From: Hygrocybe punicea
Taxonomy: Eukaryota > Basidiomycota > Agaricomycetes > Agaricales > Hygrophoraceae
Reading direction: 5' to 3'
Length of the DNA: 64,000 nt
Assembly: GCA_963556145.1 (NCBI GenBank)
Contig: OY744468.1
Span: forward strand, 4,092,001 to 4,156,000
Within the stretch, counting starts at the first letter, position 1. Each line of letters starts with the position of its first letter. The notes under the pieces were generated by a model, which saw only the letters and a list, made by a program, of their open reading frames with translations, was not told the DNA's origin and ran no database searches. Below are positions 44,303 through 54,341 of the stretch, one piece after another. Position numbers and translations under genes: made by a program.

Positions 44303-45660
44303 GGTTCATGCATGAAAAGTGGACGGACATTTATACCAACGTAAATCACGTGTTTATCTAGACAGGGAATATATTGACTACTGCGCATATCCAGAATTGT
44401 TCATCAATCGTAACTGGGAGGAGCCTTCGCCACCACGAAGAGAAGAACCCTCTTATTCATCTGCTATCCATCACTGGCGGTGGGGCCAGATACATTATAT
44501 CCGAGTAGGCCTACGAGCGTATGATCTGCAACTCAATGACGTTACTCAGCGTGGTGGAGTTCTCCTTCTGTGACCATAAGATTGCTGTTTGGCGTTCTGA
44601 GCAGCCGGTATCGCCAGAGATAACGTGGTTGGGATGTGAGCGGGAGTTTTACGTATGACTCGGAGGATCAATAACTTGAAGGAATATGCTGCCATTCCAG
44701 CAAGTGCTCCACCCTGTATGCAACTTGAGGGACACACCAGCATGATTGAACAAGACAAGCCGACTGTGATGAATGATTTAGAGGTGTCCTGTTTCCGGTG
44801 GGAGATGGAGTGGAGGAAGGTGTGTAACTGTCGCTAGTTTGCTGCATTTGCATCATGGACAACGTACTAGTGACTAGTCCAAGTAGAAATCACTGCAGGT
44901 ACTAAGGCAATTTCCAGCGTGATTATCGTATGTCAAGGACTGGACGTTGGTAGTGGAAAAAATTGTAGCAACCAATAAATTCAGCATTGATATTGCCGCA
45001 TGTATTATGAGTGAGTATACACTGGCAACTGCCAGTGAGGCGAGCCGGAGTCCGTCAATAGTAATCGATATCAGGTTATAGCTATAGGTTATACCAGAGT
45101 GCAAAGTACTCAGAATCACGACTTGGAAATCACCATACGCACGTGAATGGGATTCTGATAACGAACTGGAAGCTATCGCTAGTCTGACAATAATAGCTAT
45201 CTGCATTGATATCATGCATCACCTCAATTATGCACTGCATGGAACCTCGGATCACCTACATGTCCTGGACTTGGAGTTACAGGTTGATGATGTTAGACTA
45301 CATGGAGTTGAAAGTTATGTAAAGTCGACTAGAGGATCCCCCGGCCGCGTTTGAAGGCGGAGAGTACAATAGTGCTGTTCGAATCATCCAAGGATGTATG
45401 CCGGAGTAAGAAGGACAGCGAATTCTAAGAGACACGGGAGCATTCAATATTCAATCATTGGCCTTGTTTAGCAAATTATACGATAGGCATCAGACTTCTC
45501 CCATATACAATATTTGGGTGGCCTTGCGGTTTACTACTAGCAATGAAATTGGTTAGCAAAGAACACCTTGAGAGACTTGTGCTCGCGACCACCGGAGTAT
45601 GATTATGTCAACGATAAAATCGAGGTCAACAAGAATATATGCGCCATCAAACGCCCTCTT
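44303..45660. other. Spacer between the two Fox2-like genes
   Basis: 1.36 kb without a recognisable exon. Presumably contains the promoter of the hydratase gene and the 3' end of the dehydrogenase gene. A polylinker-like string occurs at 45324-45342. Confidence 0.6.
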
Positions 45661-48531
45661 TCAAAGCTTCGATTTGACTTCTGACCCCTCGTTTCCAAAA
45701 TTATCAATCAACTACAGGTCCCAAAATTCTCAGAAAACTAAATCGTGAATCTAGACAACAGAGGGCATACCTGCTGCATGGCTTCTTGTGTTGAAGAAGG
45801 ATGGGTGGCCCGCCCGTCATCTGGGGTGTACAGTTTCTATGTAGCTCCACTTTCAATACGCGACAAGTTAGTACTTACTGAAATCAGTGATGTTTTTCCA
45901 CTTTGATACAATGTCTTCGGGTGTAAGCCTTTTGTTTGTTGGGAATCCAAACCCCCCAGCACGTTGCCAACGTGTTTGAGCTGCCCATCCTCCAAGAACC
46001 TCGAATAAGCCACCGGAGGTCTCCTGGTTTTCTGGAGGATTGATGCCAATCAATAGGAATGTATACACAACCGGAAAAAAAAACATAGACGCTCACCAGG
46101 ACTGGTCAAGTACCCGACCAACGGCGCAATGTAATCAGGCTGGCATCCATACTCAGTCTCGCTGACTTGTAAATGACGAAAATGATCAGGGTTCCCACCT
46201 TGAATGCATCAACCATTTCTTGCGGCCTAAGAACTCAAAAAGTGAGAGCAGTATAACAAGCCAGGTATTTTAGTTACCAGATGGTCATGGTCATGGCAGT
46301 GCCCGCTGAAGGAGCAATGACGTTGGCCAGAATATTGTACTTTTTGCCCTCTATGGCGAGTGTCCGTGTGAGGCCGATGATTCCAGCCTTTGCTGTGGAG
46401 TACTGGGAGACAAATTGTTAGTATCCTGACAACGTTTGTCAAGTAATCACTGACATTGGCCTGACCGAAGTTGCCGTCTAGGCAAGAAGATTGGTGTAAA
46501 AAATTATTGTCCGGGAATAACCCAATTACTCACATATGCCGACTTGAGAAGCAGTTGTGACGATACGACCAAACTTTTGCTTTTGGAAGATCGGCCAGAC
46601 GGCTTTTGCGCACTTTAAGGAAATCATCACAACAAGCCATCAAATGTTATTTGTAAAAAATGTACCTTGAAGGTCCCACTGAAACAAAACATGTCAGTAT
46701 TCCAGTGTTACGGCGCATCATCGTCAATATCTCACCGCAGATGCACAGCCATAACGGCATCCCACTCCTGGTCCGTCATGGCCGTGAACGATTTGTCCCT
46801 CAAGATACCAGCATTGGCGATAAGAACGTGGACACCGCCAAATTTCGCGAGCGCAGCTTTGACAATAGTGTCACCGTCCTCCGCAGAGCAGATGACGGCC
46901 ACAGCATTCCCTCCAACTGCAAGTTCTCTCATGAAATAATATTCACGCGGATATCAAACGAGAACCGACCTTGTTGGACTTCAGATACAACTGTGCTGGC
47001 ACCCTTCTCGCTGACATCGTTCACCACGACATTCGCGCCGAGCTTGCCGTACATGTGGGCGTATGCACGCCCGAGCCCTGCGCCAGCTCCAGTAATGATC
47101 ACCGTCTTGCCGTCGAAGCGGATCTCTGGAGACGATTGGGGGTTGGGTGGAAGGTGGGCAGCGAGTTCGAGTTTGCCCTGCATGTACAGAAGAGCCCATC
47201 AGAATATATAGTAACACATTAGAGAAGTCGTACTTTGGAGTCAATATCCGTGAGGGACTCAGGGCTAAAACCAGATATTAACTCGAACAATTGTCCTTCT
47301 CAAGTAGTGAGGAACGCACTAATAAGGATTTATGAAATCAACCAGTTCGGTCCACTTGGCCTTCACCTAATTGTGGAACATGAGTTGGTTGCCAATCAAA
47401 TCAAAACAGGACGAAAAATTCACAGCAGATGGCGTGAAAGTTGCATCTGTTTTGAAAACGGTCCCATTGCTGCGTTCCCATCGAATCTCGGCGACGAAAC
47501 CGGCGCCGACTTCGAATACTTTCCCGGATGCGTCAGGCCCATCAGGATGCGACACGGCAGCGACAAACGGCGCAACAAATTCAGGCTGCATGTATGCCAC
47601 GTGAGCATGAGTTGCGGCCTGGAATCACGGGAACCAGCATATGCACCTTGAGGTTGGCAAGCATGTCTGGAGGCATGATGGTTTCGGTCATGGCAGAGGC
47701 AGCCATCTTGTAAAACATAGGCCTCAGTGACATTCAGGAAATACTACGAAAATGCCTACCGGTGCAATGGCAACAGACTTGATTCCGTATTTGGCACCCT
47801 CTCTGGCGAGTGTCTTGGTGAAGGAAATGAGGCCCATTTTGGCGGCGCTGTAGTTGGCTTGACCAAAATTACCTGTCACAAAGATGAGTCACTTAACCCA
47901 GAAGGTGCAGTCAAGAGATACAAACCGTACAAGCCTGCTGCGCTGGCAGTGTTGATCACACGACCGAATTTTTGTTTGCGGAAGTGGGGCCAGGCCGCTT
48001 TGGTGCAAGCAAACGCACCCTTGAGATGAACTGCCATAACTTGGTCCCATTCTTTGTCCGACATATTTTTAAAGCTGCCGAGAACAAGACCTGAGATCGA
48101 GCGGAAGGAACATATTTCAGGACAATCTTACCCCTTGTCTCTCAGAATACCAGCATTGTTGATGAGAATGGTAACACTACCATATGTATCCAGGGCCGTC
48201 CGGATAACTGCATCTCCGTCTGTTACAGATGAGGTATTCGCAACAGCCTTTCCCCCGGCTACATCACGGTCAACTTTCATGCGGTCGAAAGAACAACCAG
48301 GCAGACAAACCTTTCACAATCTCATCAACGAGGTTCTGCGCGGCGGTCGCGCTGACATCGTTGACGACGACATTTGCCCCCCGTGCGGCGAAGAGCTGTG
48401 AATATCTTGGTAGGCCAAGTGTCAGGCGACCGACCAACGCAAGTGCGTCAAGAAAGTAATACAGACGCTTTGCCGAGACCACCTCCAGCGCCGGTGATAA
48501 CTACTGTGTGACTGTGGAATGAAAGAGCCAT
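45661..48531 (-). CDS. Two-domain SDR 3-hydroxyacyl-CoA dehydrogenase (N-terminal part of Fox2), PTS1 SKL
   Basis: Start ATG 48531, [20 protein letters not shown]. First SDR: cofactor motif [16 protein letters not shown] motif near 48150, YSAAK active site near 47850. Second SDR begins [20 protein letters not shown] (about 47130), has [11 protein letters not shown] and YSTAK, and ends [17 protein letters not shown]. The tail reads KNITDF, then [17 protein letters not shown] after an intron, then [16 protein letters not shown] and TGA at 45663-45661. Normal fungal Fox2 would run on into a MaoC hydratase; here the frame stops at Ser-Lys-Leu, a canonical PTS1. Oxidises (3R)-hydroxyacyl-CoA with NAD+ in peroxisomes. 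The tail depends on two predicted splice joins, so a transcript should confirm it. Confidence 0.87.
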
Positions 48532-49088
48532 TGTTGTTGTGGGCAAATGTGGAGGAGAAACCGCGTTGGTGAAATACTGTCATTTCGAAGCACGTGAAAT
48601 CAGGAAAGCCGGAGGATGGATTAGGTAATCTGTGCAATCAGGTATTTAAATAATCACGACTCGCCCTGCGCGGATATACTAGTACCATATACAACGAGGT
48701 GGCTATAGTATATACGCATTGCCTTTAAAACACCGGGAAGGGGTAGAGGAACAATGCCAGGAAGTTAAGACACGGACAGGGAAACAATCTATCAATCAGA
48801 CAGATGAACAAGGTGTGTTGCGAATTCAATGATTAAGTTGGCGGGCGGAAGTGAGGGCGGGGGCAGAGAACGATCGTGTAGTGTGGTCGAGGGAGGCACG
48901 AGAGATGGCAATGGAAAAGAACGGGTAAGGCAAGGGCATACGATAAATAGCAGATGCGACGCGTGTAGATGGGGACTGGGCTTGAAGACGAGATTTGGGA
49001 AAAGCTGAATCAAAAGGAGAATTGGGTGAGATAATTTTGAGATGGTGAAATGTGGCCGCCAATGTAGAAAAGAGGACGTCGGACTCTC
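48532..49088. other. Intergenic, promoter side of the SDR gene and 3' flank of cyclin gene
   Basis: 557 bases. Short frames on the minus strand lack recognisable domains. Nothing else seen. Confidence 0.5.
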
Positions 49089-50861
49089 CTACTCGGAGTC
49101 TAACCGGCTTTGTGCTTGTTGGGCCCACCGAACTGCAAATATCGACGCCTTCAAAAAGTTCTTTTCTGCATACTTCTTGCACACCCATTGTGAAATGAAG
49201 TCCTTCTCCGTCAATTTATCCACTAGCAGTTCATAGCCAGGGATCAACTGTTCCTCGGTGTATTCCGAATAGAACACGAACACCTCGTTCTTCAAGAGGT
49301 AAAATCAGTCACGTGGTTCGGAAATCCAAGCAAAAAGCAAATTACTTACCCAGTCTCCGCCCAACATTCGTCGTGCGCAGTACATACCAACAGCCGCAAT
49401 CAAGCTAGGCTTGACCATCAGGAATCGGTAGTCTAACAACGTGACCTCGGTCAAAAACTTGCTTAGTGTCCTTGTTCGGATATCGTAGTCGTCGGCCTTG
49501 CTGATCTTCCGCATCCAGCTGTACGGCGAGCAATAATGTGACACTCTAAAGTCAAGGGTTTGCAGCACAATACGCTCGCCCTTTAAAATTTCTTCTCTTG
49601 TGTACCCGCACTCCGTCATTCGGACGAACTCATCAACGGCAGGCGCCAGGATCTCTTCGTATTTTGCGGCAATGAACATGGCAGTGACGCCGACAAGTTG
49701 CAGCTTGACAAGGGAGACGACCCGTTTGGTTAGGAACCGGTCGACAATGTTGATGGCAATCCAGAGTGTTTCAGGGAGCATGTGGTATCTTAGGTGTACC
49801 TGCACAAGCCAGTCGACGAGCGTTTGACGCATGGGCCACGTAATTTCGTATTGCTTGGACATGTAGTCCGCATTTGGTATCATTTCCTCCTTCACAACTG
49901 GGTCAGTTTGGAGGAGGGAAATTGAGTCCACTCTGGCGCACCTCAAGCTCGCACATGTAATCGTAAATTTCGTTGGCGTACTCGGACACCATCGTGGTAT
50001 CGCTCATGTCGAGCTCCTCCTCATAAGAATCACGGATTGCCTGAACCTCTCGTCTGTACCGTTCTGCACGATCAGTCGACACCTCGGGCCATACTCGTGG
50101 GGGCTTGGATTCGGAAACTTTAGCTGTTTCCTCTTCCTCATCATCCTCTTCAACGCCAACCATCTCCTCGACTTCCTGTTCACCAGCAATGAGGCTGATC
50201 ACGTCTGCGTCACGGTCGGCGATATGGTCATCCTCAATGTCCATGTCGTCCTCGTCCACGACCTCTTCTTCTTTCGTAGGGCTGGTGGTCGGAACAGCGA
50301 CCTCCGTAATGACACGCGAAACACGCCTACTGGGTATGGCTATCTGAGACCTCTGGGCGCGTCCGGGCAGTACGCGAGCATGGACGTTGTTGGTTATCGG
50401 TGGTGCAACTTGGCCTCTACCAGGGCCCAAGGGGACGCGTTGTGGGCCAGTCGCCACCGCGAGCGATGGAGGTCGGATTCTTTTCAGGCCCGTTTCGGAA
50501 TCATCCTTTTCTTTGCCCGTAAACCTGCTGCCGGCATCCTGGACGACTTATGGTGTCAAGACGGTATGAGGGGAACAAATGTAACGCACCTTTCGATTTA
50601 CGGCAGTTGTTGTGACCTCGCTGAGTACAGGGCGTGACTGAGGTCCTTTGAGACCGTTGACTACGCTGTGGGCGAAGCGTGATGCGCCCGCGATGGAGAT
50701 GCTAGAGGGCTGACGCAGGTGTCTACTGGCTGTGTTCTCATCGCCCTTGGCACGTTGCGCTACGACACGGTTACGAAGCGGAAGCTATATGACGGCGTGA
50801 GGATTATACGAGGATGGTTAGAGAGGATACCCGAACATACGCGGACATTGTTATTTGCCAT
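49089..50861 (-). CDS. B-type mitotic cyclin
   Basis: Predicted start ATG 50861 in a tiny first exon (MANNNVR) followed by a 55-bp-class intron and LPLRNRVVAQRAKGDENTAS. A short exon (DAGSRFTGKEKDDSE) precedes the acidic middle (EEVVDEDDMDIEDD, VGVEEDDEEEE). The cyclin box starts YMSKQYEITWPMRQTLVDWL and continues LPETLWIAINIVDRFLTKR, QLVGVTAMFIAAKYEEI, CGYTREEILKGERIVLQTLD: the MRxxLVDWL and AAKYEE signatures of cyclins. The second fold includes FLTEVTLLDYRFL and SLIAAVGMYCARRMLG; stop at 49089. RxxL-type degron candidates occur in the N-terminus. It should bind and direct the mitotic CDK. Roughly 490 residues. B-type call from the cyclin box; exact yeast orthologue not assigned. Confidence 0.9.
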
Positions 50862-51399
50862 GCGCGGAAATGAAATATATTACGAGGAGAACGGTGGCAG
50901 AAGCGAGCGAAACGTGGTGGAGGGGTGGGTGGAATAACAAATTTGTCGCGGACAACACAACGGATGGCGAGGTTAGGATAATGAAGCGGAAGCAAAATGA
51001 CAGTCAAGTCAGCCTCAGCGTAACTGAAGCTGATTTTGGAGTCGTCAAAGAACGCGAACGATCACATGATCAGGAACACAAATAGAGTACAACAACGCGT
51101 TCGCCGAAAGAGTCTTTCCTTTCATACATAGTAACGGGTGCCTTTTGTATTTTTTTGTAAGTCATTGATGATAATAATTTCCGTGAAGTGGGCACATCGC
51201 CTGATGCGAAAGTGGACAGGAAACATACGTTAGGCAGGAAAAGTGGATGGAAGCGCCCAACTGGCGAGTTGGCGTGCTTAACATCCAACATTCAAGTCAG
51301 ACCTGCCAGATGACTCATTGAAGACATGTTCAGCTGATTTTCCAAACCTCGAGGCATTACTTACAAGAGCGTTAGGTACCAAACAATAGTCTCCCACAT
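50862..51399. other. Intergenic region upstream of cyclin gene
   Basis: 538 bases holding the cyclin promoter and the 3' flank of the FHA gene. No gene seen. Confidence 0.5.
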
Positions 51400-52611
51400 T
51401 TACTGTTTGTTTGCTTCCAATAGGATGTTTTCCCATCGGTTCTGTCTTGCAATTTCCTTCCAACTCGGACTTGATGCACTCTGTAAAGCCTGCATTTCGC
51501 TGAGCATGCCGAGTCCGGCCCGATTTGTGCTAGAGCTGACTTCCAGCGGCGTCAACAACCTGATATGTTCTCCAGAGTCTTGATCAGGAAGACCAAGCGA
51601 TGTCCCAGGTTGCCAGCCTTGTTTCACGAGTAAACGATGTCCGATGTTCGTGGTCGGTAATGAGGCGGGTAGTTGTGGGGTTTCTACAGATTGTGGCTCG
51701 TCGCAACGAGTTACTGCCAGTGAGGCGTGAGCTGACTCCGGATCAACTTTTGGCCCCGATACACCAGGTGCATCAGGATCAGAAGTGGGATGTAATTCTC
51801 GACGACGGGCAGAGCGATCCATGTAGTGAGTCCCTCCTCGAGCAGACAAGCGTGGTTGACGATCATCATGCCTTGTCAGCAAAGTGCGCTTAAGCATCGT
51901 CAAGGCTTTCTTCGGATCCCTGAGTTCCGTTGCACCCACGGCGCCCATCCCAGCAGCATCTCGTGTACGCTTCATTGATATGTCATCTTGAACTCGGACC
52001 GCGGAGAACAGTGGAATCTCCTCACCGCTACCGGGTGAACATTCGACGCACGGCACTCGGTCGCTGTGGATATGAATCTGGAAAGTCGTGCTGCCTATAG
52101 TCAAGAGATCAAGATGCCGAAGCTTGCGCGGTACGCTAGCCACTTTCATGGGAGATAACCTTCTACCTTTTTCCGCCGATTCGCTGGAATCTGATTTGCC
52201 TACAGAAGCCTTGACAAATGTCCCATGCTTCGACCCCATGTCCACCACTGCCCACTCCCTACGCTCCCCGTCCCAATATGCAGTTGCATGGACCTTCGAC
52301 ACCTCCATCTCCTTGAGACGAACGCGCGGGATATCGGTGCCTGACGGAGCTACATCTCTCCCAAACTGGAGCTGGGAATAACCATCGACGATGGCAAGTT
52401 TGTGCTTTCTGGGTAGGATAGATGACTTTGTGACCAGGAGACGCATTGTGACCCAAGAAGGGGCTTTCGGGGGTGACCTTGCATTAGCGTGCTTTTGCCA
52501 GTGCAAGTCATCAGGAGTAGGTGTATTAGTTCTTGAGTTTGATGTCGGCCATTCGGGAGATGGGTCATAGTCGCATTCTGGTTCCCCAACGTCGATTTCT
52601 CCGTCCTCCAT
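51400..52611 (-). CDS. FHA and G-patch domain protein (AGGF1-like)
   Basis: Single exon, 403 residues from ATG 52611 (MEDGEIDVGE); upstream frame is closed. FHA domain at about residues 50-185: LQFGRD, KVHATAYWD, VVDMGSKHGTFV, then DLLTIGSTTFQIH, matching the phosphothreonine-binding fold with the conserved GR, SKVH-like and NGT-like strands. G-patch at about residues 325-370: GHRLLVKQGWQPGTSLGLPD and NRAGLG. The FHA then G-patch order is that of AGGF1-type proteins; in fungi such proteins are linked to RNA processing. Nuclear role inferred. Divergent from the XLF gene with 145 bp between starts. Confidence 0.9.
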   Translation of the reverse strand: MEDGEIDVGEPECDYDPSPEWPTSNSRTNTPTPDDLHWQKHANARSPPKAPSWVTMRLLVTKSSILPRKHKLAIVDGYSQLQFGRDVAPSGTDIPRVRLKEMEVSKVHATAYWDGERREWAVVDMGSKHGTFVKASVGKSDSSESAEKGRRLSPMKVASVPRKLRHLDLLTIGSTTFQIHIHSDRVPCVECSPGSGEEIPLFSAVRVQDDISMKRTRDAAGMGAVGATELRDPKKALTMLKRTLLTRHDDRQPRLSARGGTHYMDRSARRRELHPTSDPDAPGVSGPKVDPESAHASLAVTRCDEPQSVETPQLPASLPTTNIGHRLLVKQGWQPGTSLGLPDQDSGEHIRLLTPLEVSSSTNRAGLGMLSEMQALQSASSPSWKEIARQNRWENILLEANKQ

Positions 52612-52756
52612 TAGTCCATATCTAAGTGCAGCTGAACAGTAATTTGAGTCTCCGCTCAACTATTACTTATGTAATAATAATATTTGTTACATAATATAAT
52701 ACATAATATAATACTGGAAATACTTAATTGCTCAGAGCTCGGAGGCCATCCGTAGT
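52612..52756. promoter_or_regulatory. Short divergent promoter region (FHA/G-patch and XLF genes)
   Basis: Only 145 bases separate the start codons. It holds an AT-rich run built from ATAATATAATACAT units near 52680-52710. Confidence 0.5.
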
Positions 52757-54341
52757 ATGGAACATTTCTCTGAGGTGTCTGTGGCTCACACTCAACATGC
52801 GGAGTTGATTTCTCATTCTCTTCCCAGGAGCATTCGAAAACTCTTCTCGGCAAGGAATGGCTTGTTAAGAATGACACCCAAAGTTCTACCGCGTATCTCA
52901 TCGTTCGTCTGCGTGTGTTTTTGTCCTCTAGCGATCATGAATTAACTCTGTGGTAAAAACACACCAGAAATTCCACTCATCTACCGTGGATCTATCTTGC
53001 TGCATGCTCGTTACGGACACAAAGACAACCTGGGGGGAAGGTATACTATTTTAATGAGTACAAATGTGGTGTTCTGACGGACACTGTGAATAATCGTAGC
53101 GTTATCTGGCAAACAGTTTGCGCGTCGGTGGCGTGACTGTAATCGCCTCGGTGAAACTTTCCTTGCGGCAAACCAAGAAGACTCGTGGAGGAAGCGCAAC
53201 CTTGAGTTATTGTCGACAGCACACACCCTCGGCGGGGTTAGGGACATTGATTTCAGGATTGTGGAATCATATTATGGTGTAAGCCATAGGGGCGCCCGCA
53301 GTTCCTGTCTCATCGGTTGCTCTTCGCAGGATTTTGCCTTCGAGTTGGAATGCGAGGTCTTCAAATGGAGATGGGAAGCTGTTTCCTTAGGATACAGGGC
53401 ATCCGCTGAAATTTTGTCGAAACACCTCATCATGCCTCTGATAAGCGTCAACCACGTTGCCTTTTCTTCCGCCGATCCGGTCTGCGAATTGTCCGAAGCC
53501 GACCTTGAGAAGGTAATTGGCACCACCATGACATACGCGAACTCTAACCCCACCTTCTTGCTTCCGATTCTAGGCCGTAGATAAAGTGGGTCGAACCGCT
53601 CGAAGGACAGTGGACACACATATCAAACATGCGGTTTCTAAACCTCGAACCGCGACCACGATCCAACGTATGACGGCATTGCTCAACTTTACGCCTGACC
53701 TTCGTGAGCACGACCTTGGCTTCTCATTACAACGTCTTTACAAAACGGCCGATCCTAGCGGCGATTATATCAACAGCTGAGCCTCCGAAATTTCAGGTTG
53801 AGGCCCTGCCTCCAACAGTGCCTGTAGAACCACCCCAGCTGAAATCCCATTCTGATCCCCCTCCTTCAGCAGTACGTCACAACTTTGCCTCCCCCCTGCT
53901 CACATTCACTCATAGCACCGTTCCAAGCCAAATCACCTGCGTGCGACTCCAGAGGCCGTTACTACTTCAGTTAGGAGTGGACATGCCATAAAGTCCCTGG
54001 CGGACTCAGCCACGGAATCAGAAAGCGAAGGCTTGCCTTCCATCCCTGCACAAGGGACAGAGAAGGATACCGCGTCATCCCTATACTCCACCGTGAACCT
54101 AAATATGGGCCCTGCAGCTCTACCCGCTTCCCCAAAGGGGACAAGTCAAAACAAGGTACCTGAATCAGACTCGGAATCATCACCTGCTCGCGCGCCAAAG
54201 AAATCTAGAGTCGCACCGTCATCCAGTGACGATGACAGCGAAGCAGAGCGAAAACGGCGTGTGGCTCTTCTGAAGGGTGGGGCAGGTGCTGCCAAACGAG
54301 GAACCAAGCAGCCCGTCAAACGAGGGGGGAAACGGTTCTAG
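52757..54341 (+). CDS. XLF/Nej1-like non-homologous end-joining factor
   Basis: Exon 1 MEHFSE (ATG 52757), then EHSKTLLGKEWLVKND, then KFHSSTVDLSCCMLVTDTKT with TWGE, then QFARRWRDCNRLGETFLAAN and further exons. The head-domain order (short strand pairs, LVTDTKTTWGE, RRW.D.N) and the later DFAFELECEVFKWRWEAVSL / SKHLIMPLISV resemble XLF, whose human member has SQHLIRPLMGM at the same point. A helical segment follows (VDTHIKHAVSKPRTATTIQR), then a disordered acidic and Pro-rich tail. The last residues are KRGGKRF: a basic stretch ending in Phe, like the Ku-binding motif of XLF. It would bridge XRCC4/Lif1 and ligase IV with Ku at DNA breaks. About eight exons, roughly 380 residues; weakly conserved family. 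Confidence 0.75.
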
